Assembly: GCF_003369795.1 (NCBI RefSeq) | Contig: NZ_CP026730.1 | Location: forward strand, 5,757,001-5,821,000 | DNA: 64,000 nt | Reading direction: 5' to 3' | From: Streptomyces sp. CB09001 | GTDB taxonomy: Bacteria > Actinomycetota > Actinomycetes > Streptomycetales > Streptomycetaceae | In this document: positions 15,109-23,757 of the stretch, piece after piece | How the letters are laid out: each line of letters opens with the position of its first letter | Numbering within the stretch: position 1 is the stretch's first letter | The notes under the pieces: generated by a model | Databases searched by the model: none | What the model saw: the letters and a program-made list of their open reading frames with translations, nothing else | Told to the model about the DNA's origin: nothing | Position numbers and translations under genes: made by a program

Positions 15109-17406
15109 ATGTACCACAGGCGCAGACCACCGACCAGGATCAGAACGCGGATCGCCGCACTGCTGACCGCGTTGCTGCTGCCGCTCGCGGCACTCACCGC
15201 GCTCGCGGCACCCGCCCAGGCGGCCGGGACACTGACCGCGACCTTCACCTCCCAGAGCAACGGGTCCGGATGGACGGGCAAGTACGTCGTCCACAACGCC
15301 GGCACGGCCGCCTCCGACGGCTGGACCCTGGAGTTCGACCTGCCACCGGGCGTGTCCGTGAGCGGGCACCTCTACGGCGAGGCCACGGTCTCCGGCAGCC
15401 ACGTGACCGTCGAGAACGCCTACTACAACGGCAGGGTCCCGGCCGGCGGCACCACCGAGCCCTACAGCTACCAGTTCTCGGCGACCGGCCCGGTCGGCAC
15501 CCCGAGCGGCTGCACCATCAACGGCGACAAGTGCGACGGCACCCCCGACGTGCCGCCGGCCGCCCCCGGGGCACCGGCGGCGACCGCGGTCACCGCGCAC
15601 ACGGTCGCGCTGACCTGGGCCGCGGCCCGGCCCGGTGACCACCCCGTCACCTCCTACGAGGTCCTGAAGGGAACGGAGACCGTCGCCACCACGAGCGGCA
15701 CCTCCGCGACCGTCATCGACCTGACCCCGGCGACGAGTTACACGTTCACCGTCCGGGCCACCGACAAGCGCGGCAACGTCGGACCGGCCAGTGAACCGCT
15801 CACCGTCGAGACGGTGGACCCGGCGACCGACCCGACGCCGCCGACCGCGCCGGGCAACCCGGGCTCCACCGGCAAGACGGCCACCACCGTCGGCCTGGCC
15901 TGGGACAAGTCCACCGACAACGTGGCCGTGGCCGCCTACGACGTCTACCGCGGCGACACCCTGGCGAAGACCGTCGGGGCGGACACCACCACCGCCACGG
16001 TGGACGGACTCTCCCCGGCCACCGCCTACACCTTCACCGTCAAGGCCCGGGACACCGCCGACAACTCCTCGGCGGCCTCCGCGGCCGTGCGGGTGACCAC
16101 CGACGACGTGGCCGGCGAGGGCAAGCAGCTCAAGGTCGGGTACTTCGTGCAGTGGGGCATCTACGGACGCCAGTACTTCGTGAAGAACCTCGACACCTCC
16201 GGCGCCGCCGAGCAGCTCGACGTCGTCAACTACGCCTTCGAGAACCTCGACCCGACCAACCTCACCTGCCAGGCCGGCGTCACCAAGGGCACCTCAGGCA
16301 ACCCGCAGGACCCGGACGAGGGCACCGGCGCCGGTGACGCGGACGCCGACTACGCACGGCCCATGTCCGCCGCCCAGTCCGTCGACGGGGTCGCCGACGA
16401 CGGCTGGGGCAAGCTGCGCGGCAACCTCAACCAGCTGAAGAAGCTCAAGGCCAAGTACCCGCACCTCAAGGTCGTCGTGTCGCTCGGCGGCTGGACGTAC
16501 TCGAAGTTCTTCTCGGACGCCGCCGCGACGCCGGAGTCCCGGAAGAAGTTCGTCGAGTCCTGCATCGACGTGTGGATCAAGGGCAACCTGCCCGTCTACA
16601 ACGGCGCGGGCGGTCCCGGCACCGCGGCCGGCATCTTCGACGGCATCGACATCGACTGGGAGTGGCCGGGCTCCGAGGGCCACCCGGGCAACCACTACGG
16701 CGCCCAGGACAAGGACAACCTGACAGCCCTGCTCGCCGAGTTCCGCACCCAACTGGACGCGCTCGGCGGCGAGCACCGACTGCTCACGGCGTTCACCCCG
16801 GCCGACCCGGCGAAGATCGAGGCCGGCTGGGACCTGTCCAAGATCTTCGACTCGCTCGACTACGCCAACGTGCAGGGGTACGACTTCCACGGCTCGGGCA
16901 GCGACAACTCCTGGGAGCCCAACCGCACCGGACACGCGTCCAACCTCTACGCGGACGCGGAGGACCCCTACCCCTTCCACTTCAGCATCGAGAACGCGAT
17001 CCAGACGTATCTCGACGCCGGGGTCAACCCGCGCAAACTGACGGTCGGCTTCCCGTTCTACGGGCGCGGCTGGCAGGGCGTCAGCGAGGGCGGCGTCGCC
17101 GGTGAGTGGCAGGACGCGAACGGCGCGGCACCCGGCCAGTTCCCCGCCGAGGCCGGGGTCCGCGGCTACAGCAACCTGATCGGCAGCTACCCGTCCATGA
17201 CCGTCCACCACGACGAGGAGTCGGTGTCCACCTTCGGCTACACCGGACCGGGCGGCCAGTGGTGGTCCTTCGACGACACCTGGTCGATCGGGAAGAAGAC
17301 CGACTGGGTCAAGTCCAAGGGCCTGCTGGGCGGTTTCGTCTGGGAGATGTCCGGCGACACGGCCGACGGCCGGCTCATGACCGCGCTGGACAACGGACTG
17401 GAGTGA
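15109..17406 (+). CDS. Secreted GH18 chitinase with CBM2 and two FnIII domains
   Basis: A 765-residue exported enzyme that hydrolyses chitin with retention through the substrate's N-acetyl group. Residues 1-38 are a signal peptide (three early arginines, AAPAQA before the cut). Residues 40-140 are a family 2 carbohydrate-binding module, with the usual terminal Cys pair replaced by Cys135/Cys142. Fibronectin III domains cover about 150-235 and 245-332. The GH18 barrel runs from about 341 to the end, with SLGGWTYS at strand 3 and DGIDIDWE at 511-518, Glu518 being the acid/base. GGGAG precedes the ATG at 15109. The DasR-like site upstream indicates induction by chitin breakdown products. Confidence 0.95.
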   Translation: MYHRRRPPTRIRTRIAALLTALLLPLAALTALAAPAQAAGTLTATFTSQSNGSGWTGKYVVHNAGTAASDGWTLEFDLPPGVSVSGHLYGEATVSGSHVTVENAYYNGRVPAGGTTEPYSYQFSATGPVGTPSGCTINGDKCDGTPDVPPAAPGAPAATAVTAHTVALTWAAARPGDHPVTSYEVLKGTETVATTSGTSATVIDLTPATSYTFTVRATDKRGNVGPASEPLTVETVDPATDPTPPTAPGNPGSTGKTATTVGLAWDKSTDNVAVAAYDVYRGDTLAKTVGADTTTATVDGLSPATAYTFTVKARDTADNSSAASAAVRVTTDDVAGEGKQLKVGYFVQWGIYGRQYFVKNLDTSGAAEQLDVVNYAFENLDPTNLTCQAGVTKGTSGNPQDPDEGTGAGDADADYARPMSAAQSVDGVADDGWGKLRGNLNQLKKLKAKYPHLKVVVSLGGWTYSKFFSDAAATPESRKKFVESCIDVWIKGNLPVYNGAGGPGTAAGIFDGIDIDWEWPGSEGHPGNHYGAQDKDNLTALLAEFRTQLDALGGEHRLLTAFTPADPAKIEAGWDLSKIFDSLDYANVQGYDFHGSGSDNSWEPNRTGHASNLYADAEDPYPFHFSIENAIQTYLDAGVNPRKLTVGFPFYGRGWQGVSEGGVAGEWQDANGAAPGQFPAEAGVRGYSNLIGSYPSMTVHHDEESVSTFGYTGPGGQWWSFDDTWSIGKKTDWVKSKGLLGGFVWEMSGDTADGRLMTALDNGLE

Positions 17407-17437
17407 CGCGAACCAGAGCCGCGTGACGCGCGCCACC

Positions 17438-17472
17438 GGCCCTGCCACCCCTCGCCGGGGGGTGGCAGGGCC
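17438..17472. terminator. Strong bidirectional hairpin terminator
   Basis: GGCCCTGCCACCCC (17438-17451) pairs perfectly with its complement at 17459-17472 across a 7-base loop. It separates the chitinase gene from the convergent small membrane protein gene. Confidence 0.8.
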
Positions 17473-17475
17473 CCT

Positions 17476-17910
17476 TCACGCCGCCAGGGCGGTGCAACCC
17501 AGCGCGAGCAGGGCGAGGACCTTCACGATCTCCAGGGCGATGTAGTAGAGGTGCGCGGTGGAGCGGTTCTCCGCCGGGTCGTCGCCCGCGAGCACCGCGT
17601 CGGAACGCCGGTTCAGGCGGGGGCGTACGACACCCAGCTGCACGGCCAGCACGGCCACCGCGACCGCGGTGAGCGTCACGACCGCCCAGGAGGGGCCGCC
17701 GGTGGCGACCGCGGCGACCACGGCGGCGGCGAGCACGGCCTCGGCGAGGTTCAGGGCACGGAAGACCATGCGGCCGATGCCGAGCCCGATCGGGATGGTC
17801 ACCCCGGGGGCCCGGAACTTCAGCGGTGCCTCCAGGAAGGAGATCGCCAGTACCATGCCGAGCCAGAGGAAGGTGACGGCACCTGCCACGGCCGCCGACG
17901 TCGTGTCCAT
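17476..17910 (-). CDS. Small four-helix membrane protein, unknown function
   Basis: A 144-residue protein with four predicted helices and no domain I can name with confidence. Conserved-looking features are FLEAPLKFRAPGVT after helix 1 and LGIGRMVFRALNLAEAVLA in helix 2. The motif style resembles DUF4149/TMEM205-like proteins, but that is only an impression. I chose the ATG at 17910, because the longer frame to 18018 adds a charged, poorly coding stretch. It is divergent from a TetR gene across about 130 bases and so probably its target. Confidence 0.7.
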   Translation of the reverse strand: MDTTSAAVAGAVTFLWLGMVLAISFLEAPLKFRAPGVTIPIGLGIGRMVFRALNLAEAVLAAAVVAAVATGGPSWAVVTLTAVAVAVLAVQLGVVRPRLNRRSDAVLAGDDPAENRSTAHLYYIALEIVKVLALLALGCTALAA

Positions 17911-18038
17911 CGCGGAGACCTCGTCCTTCTCGTCGTCCTGCTCGGTGTCCTTCTGGGTGCGCCCCCATGCCAGAATGTACGACCACGGCCACGCCGCCCG
18001 CCCCGCGCCCCCCCGCATCGTCCCGCTCCGAGGTTCCC

Positions 18039-18686
18039 GTGACCAAGCCCGTCGCCCGTGAGCCGCAGCGCCGCAACGCGCGGTCGAACCGGGCGCGCAT
18101 CCTGGCCACCGCCCGCCGGGAGCTTGGGCGGAACCCGGACACCACGCTGGAGGAGCTGGCCCGGGCCGCCGGTGTCGTACGGCGTACCCTCTTCGGCCAC
18201 TTCCCCGGGCGGGCGGCGCTCCTGGAGGCCCTCGCCGAGGAGGCGTCCGAGGTGCTGCGGGGCGCGATGGCCGACGCGGCGGAACCGGACGAACCCGCCG
18301 ACCGGGCGCTGGCGCACTTCACGCTGCTGATGTGGTCCGTGGGCGACCGCTACCGCATGCTGCTGGCCCTGGCCCGGCACGACCTGGGCGTGGAGCGTGT
18401 GGCCGAGATCCTGGCCCCGGCCCGCACCGAGGTCACCGCCATCCTGGAGCGCGGCCAGCGGGACGGGGCCTTCCCGGCCCAGCTGCCCCCCGCCGTGCTG
18501 AGCGCGGGCCTCGAGGCGATGGTCGTCGCGCTCCTGGAGCAGGTCAACACCGGTGCCCTGGAGGACGACGGCACCCGGACCGCCGCCGCCATGCTCATCG
18601 CGGCCGGCGTGCCGGAACGGCGGGCGCGGGCCGTCGTCGAGGCCGTGGGCCCGGCGGTGCGCGCGAAGTCCGTCCCGGCCGAGTAG
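18039..18686 (+). CDS. TetR-family regulator
   Basis: A 215-residue regulator. The helix-turn-helix region is RILATARRELGRNPDTTLEE then LARAAGVVRRTLFGHFPGR. The C-terminal domain is helical and alanine-rich. The GTG at 18039 has GAGG 5 bases upstream and is preferred over an ATG at 17967 whose extension is proline-rich and lies in the divergent promoter. It may control the divergent membrane protein gene, the downstream MFS gene, or both; a hairpin terminator separates it from the latter. Confidence 0.88.
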   Translation: MTKPVAREPQRRNARSNRARILATARRELGRNPDTTLEELARAAGVVRRTLFGHFPGRAALLEALAEEASEVLRGAMADAAEPDEPADRALAHFTLLMWSVGDRYRMLLALARHDLGVERVAEILAPARTEVTAILERGQRDGAFPAQLPPAVLSAGLEAMVVALLEQVNTGALEDDGTRTAAAMLIAAGVPERRARAVVEAVGPAVRAKSVPAE

Positions 18687-18706
18687 GCCACCCCTTCCCG
18701 TTCAGC

Positions 18707-18736
18707 AGGCGCTCCCGATTGGCGGGCGCCTTATTT
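18707..18736 (+). terminator. Terminator after the TetR gene
   Basis: The stem AGGCGCTC (18707-18714) pairs with GGGCGCCT (18724-18731), allowing one G-T pair, and is followed by a T-rich stretch. It ends the TetR transcript just before the MFS promoter. Confidence 0.55.
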
Positions 18737-18763
18737 GCACGTCCATGTGCAACAAACTACGCT
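18735..18763 (+). promoter_or_regulatory. MFS promoter overlapped by an inverted repeat
   Basis: TTGCAC (18735-18740) and TACGCT (18758-18763) are 17 bases apart. The -35 box is also the left half of a perfect dyad, TTGCAC-N6-GTGCAA (18735-18752), a likely repressor site controlling the MFS gene. Confidence 0.5.
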
Positions 18764-18822
18764 GCTCTTGTCTGCTCACTCATGGGCAATTAACTCGCCC
18801 TCGCTTGTCTTCGGGAGCCCTC

Positions 18823-20439
18823 ATGCCCCTACTGGCCACCACCCCCGTCGAGAAGATGTCCGGGCCCTACGCCCGGCGCTGGTGGGCTCTCCTCGTGCTC
18901 TGCCTGAGCCTGCTGATCGTCGTCATGGCCAACACGTCCCTGATCGTCGCCGCCCCGGACATGACGACCGACCTCGGGCTGAGCAGCAGCGACCTGCAGT
19001 GGGTCATCGACGGCTACACCGTCCCGTACGCCGCGCTGATGCTGGTGCTCGGCGCGATCGGCGACAAGTACAGCCGCCGCGGCGCCCTGGTCACCGGTCT
19101 GGTGATCTTCGCGGGCGGTTCGGTGATGGGCAGCCTGGTCCACGAGACGGGGCTGGTCATCGCGGCCCGGGCGGTCATGGGCGTCGGCGCCGCCGTCGTC
19201 ATGCCGGCCACGCTGTCCCTGCTGGTCGCGGTCTTCCCGAAGGGGGAGCGGGCCCGTGCCATCACCGCCTGGACCGCCACCTCGGGACTCGCCATCGCGG
19301 TCGGGCCGCTGGTCGCCGGATGGCTCCTGGAGGACCACTCCTGGGGGTCGACCTTCCTGGTCAACGTCCCCGTCGCGGTCCTCGCCGTCGTCGGCGCGCT
19401 GATCCTCGTACCGCCGTCGAAGGCGGCCGGTGCGGGCCGCATCGACTACGTCGGCGGGCTGCTCTCCATCGTCTCCGTCGGCAGCCTGGTCTACGCGACC
19501 ATCGAGGGCCCGCACTTCGGCTGGGGCGCGGGTCCCGTCGCCGCGGCCGTCGTCGCCGGGGCCGGCCTGATCGCCTTCGTGGCCTGGGAACTGCGCCACC
19601 CGCACCCCATGCTGGACGTGCGACGCTTCCTGCTGCGGCCCTTCAGCGGCTCGATGCTCGCGGTGCTGTTCTTCTTCTTCGGCACCTACGGCGCCATCTA
19701 CTACGCCACGCAGTTCCTGCAGTTCGTCCTCGGCTACGGCGCGCTGGAGACCGGCGTACGGCTGCTGCCGCTGGCCGGGGCCGTGTTCGTCGGCGCCGCG
19801 GTGACCGGGCGGCTGACCCCGAAGCTCGGCGTGCGGGCCACGGTCGGCTCGGGCATGGCCATCGGCACCGTCGGTGTCTTCCTGCTGGTCCTGATCGACC
19901 AGGGCTCCACCTACGCCGACTTCCTCGCCCCGATGCTGCTGCTCGGCCTCGCCATCGGCCTCAGCGTCTCCCCGGCCACCGACACCATCATGGGCTCCTT
20001 CCCGGAGAGCGAACTGGGCGTCGGCGGCGGCGCCAACGACACCGCGCTGGAACTCGGCGGCTCCCTCGGCATCGCCGTCCTGGGCTCCCTCCTCGGCACC
20101 TCCTACCGGGACGAACTGGCCGGCCTGGTGGGCGACCGGCTCCCGGCCGCCGCACTGGACACCGCCCAGGACTCGGTGGGCGGCGGACTCGCCGTCGCCG
20201 AGCGGCTCGCCACCAACCCGGCCGCCGGACCCGAGCAGGCGCAGGCCCTCGCCGACGCCGTGAACCGGGCCTTCGCCCACGGCGTCTCGACGACCAGTCT
20301 CGTCGGCGGCGTCATCATGGCCGCCGGGACCCTGATCGTCCTCGCCGTCCTGCCCGGCCGCCGCGCCCGGCGGGCGGCCGAGGCCCAGGCCGACCCGACG
20401 GAGGCACGGGACACCGAACTCAGCCGTTCCGGGAGCTGA
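18823..20439 (+). CDS. DHA2-family MFS exporter
   Basis: A 538-residue, 14-helix exporter of the EmrB/QacA type. Helix 1 has MANTSLIVAAPDMTTDLGLS, motif A is GAIGDKYSRRGALVTG, and motif C lies in ITAWTATSGLAIAVGPLVAG. The ATG at 18823 has GGGAG 5 bases upstream; earlier in-frame starts lie inside the TetR gene. The dyad over its promoter implies a repressor, most simply the TetR protein encoded upstream. No substrate can be inferred. Confidence 0.92.
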   Translation: MPLLATTPVEKMSGPYARRWWALLVLCLSLLIVVMANTSLIVAAPDMTTDLGLSSSDLQWVIDGYTVPYAALMLVLGAIGDKYSRRGALVTGLVIFAGGSVMGSLVHETGLVIAARAVMGVGAAVVMPATLSLLVAVFPKGERARAITAWTATSGLAIAVGPLVAGWLLEDHSWGSTFLVNVPVAVLAVVGALILVPPSKAAGAGRIDYVGGLLSIVSVGSLVYATIEGPHFGWGAGPVAAAVVAGAGLIAFVAWELRHPHPMLDVRRFLLRPFSGSMLAVLFFFFGTYGAIYYATQFLQFVLGYGALETGVRLLPLAGAVFVGAAVTGRLTPKLGVRATVGSGMAIGTVGVFLLVLIDQGSTYADFLAPMLLLGLAIGLSVSPATDTIMGSFPESELGVGGGANDTALELGGSLGIAVLGSLLGTSYRDELAGLVGDRLPAAALDTAQDSVGGGLAVAERLATNPAAGPEQAQALADAVNRAFAHGVSTTSLVGGVIMAAGTLIVLAVLPGRRARRAAEAQADPTEARDTELSRSGS

Positions 20440-20469
20440 GCCGCCCGCACCCCGCCCGCCCCCGCCCGG

Positions 20470-21324
20470 TCAGTCGGCCAGCGCCGCCAGCTCCTCCGCC
20501 GTCCGCGGGCCCGTCGCCGAGTCCGCCAGCAGGCCCCGCGCCCGCAGCAGCCCGGCCGCCGCGACGCCCCAGGGGAGCCGCAGCCCGGCCTGCCGCAACA
20601 GGTCGGTGCGGGCCAGCGTCCCGGCGGCCGGGCCGGTGCGCACACCGTCCGGGGTGAGCAGGGCGGCGTCGTCGGACCAGCGCAGGGCGAGGTCGACGTC
20701 GTGGGTGGCCATCACCACCGTGGTGCCGCCCGCGCGCAGCCGGTCCAGGGTGGCGAGCAGCCGCTCCTGCCCGTCCGGGTCGAGACCGGCGGTCGGCTCG
20801 TCGAGGATCAGCACCCGGGGCCGCATCGCGACCGCCCCCGCGATCGCGGCCCGCTTGCGCTGCCCGTACGACAGCAGGTGCGTGGGCCGCTCGGCCAGCG
20901 CCGCGATGTCCAGCGCGGCCAGCGCCTCCCCGACCCGGGAGCGGACCTCCGCGTCGGGCAGCCCCAGGTTCAGCGGACCGAAGGACACGTCCTGGCCGAC
21001 CGAGGCCGCGAAGAGCTGGTCGTCCGGGTCCTGGACCACCAGCTGCACGGTGGTCCGCAGCCGGGTCAGCCCCCTGCGGTCGTAGGTCACCGGCCGTCCG
21101 TCGACCGTCAACGTCCCCGCGCGCGGCCGCAGTCCGCCGCTGAGCAGCCGCATCAGCGTCGTCTTGCCACTGCCGTTGCGGCCGAGCAACGCCAGCGCGC
21201 GCCCCTCGCGCACCGCGAAGTCCAGGCCCGCCAGCACGTCCGGGCCCTCCTCGTACGCGAACGACGCGCCCCGCAGGGCGACCAGGGGCAGAGCCGGTTG
21301 CGGTGACCGCGCCGGTTCGCTCAC
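20470..21324 (-). CDS. cbiO: Cobalt ECF/ABC transporter ATPase CbiO
   Basis: A 284-residue ATP-binding subunit driving cobalt uptake. Walker A is GRNGSGKTT, the Q-loop QLVVQDPDDQLFAASVGQDV is the typical CbiO form, the signature is LSYGQRKRAAIAGAVA, and Walker B is RVLILDEPTAGLDP with the H-loop MATHD. The GTG start overlaps the cbiQ stop. It is the last gene of the cbiMNQO operon behind the cobalamin riboswitch. Confidence 0.95.
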   Translation of the reverse strand: MSEPARSPQPALPLVALRGASFAYEEGPDVLAGLDFAVREGRALALLGRNGSGKTTLMRLLSGGLRPRAGTLTVDGRPVTYDRRGLTRLRTTVQLVVQDPDDQLFAASVGQDVSFGPLNLGLPDAEVRSRVGEALAALDIAALAERPTHLLSYGQRKRAAIAGAVAMRPRVLILDEPTAGLDPDGQERLLATLDRLRAGGTTVVMATHDVDLALRWSDDAALLTPDGVRTGPAAGTLARTDLLRQAGLRLPWGVAAAGLLRARGLLADSATGPRTAEELAALAD

Positions 21325-22070
21325 GACAGGGGTCCTTCCAGTACGAGGGTGAGAGCGGCCAGCGCCGCCAGCAGCACGACGCTGGCCGCCGTGAACGGCA
21401 CCGACACGCGGGCCTCGGGCACCAGCACGCGCAGGGTGCCGTCGTAACCCCGCCCGGCGAGCCCGGTCTGCAGCCGCGCCGCCCGGTCGAAGGCCCGCAC
21501 GAACGCGGTGGCGCCGAGCCCGCCGAGCGAACGCCAGGCCGCCGCCCGACTGGTGTGCCCGAGCCGCGCGGCCTGCGCCTGACGGATCCGGCGCACCGCA
21601 TCCAGCAGCAGGAAACTCATCCGGTACGTCACCAGCGCCACGTCCACCACCGGCGCGGGCACCCCGGCCCGCACCAGGCGCGGCAGCAGGTCGGACATCG
21701 GCGTGGTGAACGCGAACAGCAGTACCCCCAGCGAGGCCGCCGAGGTGCGCAGCAGCAGCCCGCCCGCGCGCACCGCACCGCCGTCGGCCGTCGTCAGGAA
21801 CCCGTCCGGGCCCCCGACCTGCACCAGCAGCGGCAGCGCACCCGTCACGCAGAAACCCAGCGGCACCCGGTAGGCCCGCCACAGCCGGCGCGCGGGCACG
21901 CCCGCCGGGCCGAGCAGCACCGTCAGCGCCGCCACCAGCACCAGCGCCGCGCCCGGCCAGGGCGGCAGCGAGATCGCGAGCACGGTCAGGCCGAGACCGA
22001 GCACGGCCTTGTCCACGGGATGGCGGCGGCGCCAGCGGCTGGCGTGCGCCGCCGCGTCGATCGGCAGCAC
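21321..22070 (-). CDS. cbiQ: Cobalt ECF transporter T component CbiQ
   Basis: A 249-residue membrane coupling subunit. The cytoplasmic coupling helices carry the two Ala-Arg-Gly-like motifs of the family, here AARLGH and TGLAGRGYDG. It links the CbiM/CbiN substrate pair to the CbiO ATPase. The GTG start directly follows the cbiN stop with no gap. Confidence 0.93.
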   Translation of the reverse strand: MLPIDAAAHASRWRRRHPVDKAVLGLGLTVLAISLPPWPGAALVLVAALTVLLGPAGVPARRLWRAYRVPLGFCVTGALPLLVQVGGPDGFLTTADGGAVRAGGLLLRTSAASLGVLLFAFTTPMSDLLPRLVRAGVPAPVVDVALVTYRMSFLLLDAVRRIRQAQAARLGHTSRAAAWRSLGGLGATAFVRAFDRAARLQTGLAGRGYDGTLRVLVPEARVSVPFTAASVVLLAALAALTLVLEGPLS

Positions 22071-22427
22071 TCAGTCCCCTTCGGGGGTGTCCCCCGGTGC
22101 CGCCGGGGTCCTGGAAGTCGCCAACGCCCGCTCCTCGCCCTGCCGTCGGCCCCGGCGCAGGCCGAAGTAGTACGCCAGCACGCCCGCGCCGAGCGCCGCC
22201 TGCAGGGCGAACAGCGCCGACTCGATCTCCCCGGACGGGGGTTCGTACAGCGGGGAGAACCACGGTTCGTAGTCCGGTTCGATCTCGGTGATCGCCGTCT
22301 CCGCCTCCGCGTCGGACCCGGCGAACGGCTCCGCCTTGTGCTCGCCGAGCCCCAGCACCAGCGGCAGCACCGCCAGCGCGGCCACGGCGAGCAGCAGCAC
22401 GGTGTTGATCCTCGCGTTCCGGCTCAT
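22071..22427 (-). CDS. cbiN: Cobalt transport accessory protein CbiN
   Basis: A 118-residue protein with two membrane helices (about residues 8-27 and 75-95) and an acidic external loop containing EIEPDYEPWFSPLYEPPSGEIESALFA, a CbiN hallmark split here across the loop. CbiN feeds cobalt to CbiM. The start overlaps the cbiM stop (ATGA). Confidence 0.92.
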   Translation of the reverse strand: MSRNARINTVLLLAVAALAVLPLVLGLGEHKAEPFAGSDAEAETAITEIEPDYEPWFSPLYEPPSGEIESALFALQAALGAGVLAYYFGLRRGRRQGEERALATSRTPAAPGDTPEGD

Positions 22428-23122
22428 CGGGCCACCGCCTCCTGTTCCCGCTCGCCCGACCGGGTCAGCAGCACGCCCAGCCGCGTCAGTTCGCCCTTGC
22501 TGGACTGCACGAGCAGCCGCATCACGATCACCGTGAGCAGGCCCTCGCTCACCGCGAGCGGAATCTGCGTGACGGCGAAGATCGAGCCGAACTTGCCGAG
22601 CGCGCCCAGGAATCCGCTGCCCGGGTCCGGGAAGGCCAGCGCCAGCTGCACGCTGGTCACGCAGTACGTGGAGAGGTCGGCGACGAACGCGCCGGAGAAC
22701 ACCGTGACCATCAACGGCACGTCCCAGCGGCGCAGCAGCCGGTAGACGCCGTACCCGGCCCAGGGGCCGACGATCGCCATCGAGAAGACGTTGGCGCCGA
22801 GCGTGGTCAGCCCGCCGTGGGCGAGCAGCAGCGCCTGGAAGAGCAGGGTGATGGTGCCAAGGACCGCCATGATCGGCGGCCGGAACAGGATCGCGCCCAG
22901 ACCGGTGCCGGTGGGGTGGGAGCAACTCCCGGTGACCGACGGCAGTTTCAGGGCCGAAAGAACGAACGTGAAGGCTCCGGAGGCGCCGAGGAGCAGTGTG
23001 CTCTCCGGGTGCTCCCTGACCTCACGGGTGAGTGACCGGACTCCGTGGACGACGAACGGCGCGGACGCGACACCCCAGGCGATCGCGTGCGCCGGTGGCA
23101 GAAAGCCCTCGGCTATGTGCAT
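22424..23122 (-). CDS. cbiM: Cobalt-binding S component CbiM
   Basis: A 232-residue integral membrane protein that binds Co(II). It begins MHIAEGFLPP; the N-terminal Met, His and a later His form the metal site in CbiM/NikM proteins, so this start is almost certain. GLGAILFRPPIMAVLGTI and LTTLGANVFSMAIVGP are conserved helices. First gene of the operon, about 45 bases below the riboswitch. Confidence 0.95.
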   Translation of the reverse strand: MHIAEGFLPPAHAIAWGVASAPFVVHGVRSLTREVREHPESTLLLGASGAFTFVLSALKLPSVTGSCSHPTGTGLGAILFRPPIMAVLGTITLLFQALLLAHGGLTTLGANVFSMAIVGPWAGYGVYRLLRRWDVPLMVTVFSGAFVADLSTYCVTSVQLALAFPDPGSGFLGALGKFGSIFAVTQIPLAVSEGLLTVIVMRLLVQSSKGELTRLGVLLTRSGEREQEAVAR

Positions 23123-23164
23123 GGCTCAGCAGACCCTCTCCAGCACCTCGTGGATGGACGACGC

Positions 23165-23330
23165 GCCTTGGCCGGTCTCCTGGCTTACGGGTACCACCGC
23201 CCGTGCTCCGCCTTCCCGGATCGCAAGCGATCCAGTGGCTGCCCGCGAGGGCCGGAGCCGGACTTCCCGATTCACAGTGGCGAGGGCCGCACCGGCATCA
23301 CACCGGTTTCCCGTTCACCAAGGCGTGGCG
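23165..23330 (-). promoter_or_regulatory. Cobalamin (B12) riboswitch
   Basis: On the minus strand, the 5' part contains GGTGAACGGGAAACCGGTG, then GCCACTG, and the B12 box AAGCCAGGAGACC near 23174-23186. These match the adenosylcobalamin riboswitch consensus. It lies in the leader of cbiM, so cobalt import should be switched off when B12 is plentiful. Confidence 0.92.
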
Positions 23331-23603
23331 ACAGTAGTGCTCCCACGGGGGCGGGCACAAGCGGGCCTCGGGCCCCGCGGGCGCCCCGCCGGGCCGCCGA
23401 ACAGGCCTCAGGGCCGCGTGACGCCCGGCGTCGCCGGTCCGCGGCCGGCGCCGCTCGTCCTCGCCCAGCGTGGCGAAGATCTCCGCACGCCCGTGGTGCA
23501 GGGCACGCAGCTCCTCCTCGCCGAGCGACTCGGCCCAGCGGTGCCGCGCCTCGCCCGGGCGGGCCGTCTCTTCCGCCGTGCGGGGACGTTCCACTGCGGT
23601 CAT
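23298..23603 (-). CDS. Small hypothetical protein upstream of the riboswitch
   Basis: A 101-residue reading frame with no recognised domain. The central part, RHRWAESLGEEELRALHHGRAEIFA, has strong G/C third-position bias and looks coding. The last 20 residues translate the first bases of the riboswitch (ending LVNGKPV), so the natural end may have been lost or the call may be spurious. The ATG at 23603 has GGAG upstream. Transcription through it would enter the riboswitch. Confidence 0.35.
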   Translation of the reverse strand: MTAVERPRTAEETARPGEARHRWAESLGEEELRALHHGRAEIFATLGEDERRRPRTGDAGRHAALRPVRRPGGAPAGPEARLCPPPWEHYCRHALVNGKPV

Positions 23604-23757
23604 CTCCGCGATCACGTCCGGACAGGCCTCGGCCGAGCCGTCCGGCTCGGCGTCCGGCTGGGCGTCCGGCACCGCGCCGGCACCGCGCCGGCTCCGGGTC
23701 GGCGGGAGCCCGGAGCCGCGCAGCGCGAGGACGCGGTGCGGGCGCCGGACGCCGCCG

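Noticed and set aside
17911..18018. Extended N-terminus for the small membrane protein (start at 18018)
   Set aside because: The added segment is charged, poorly coding and lies in the divergent promoter; the ATG at 17910 sits right before the first helix.
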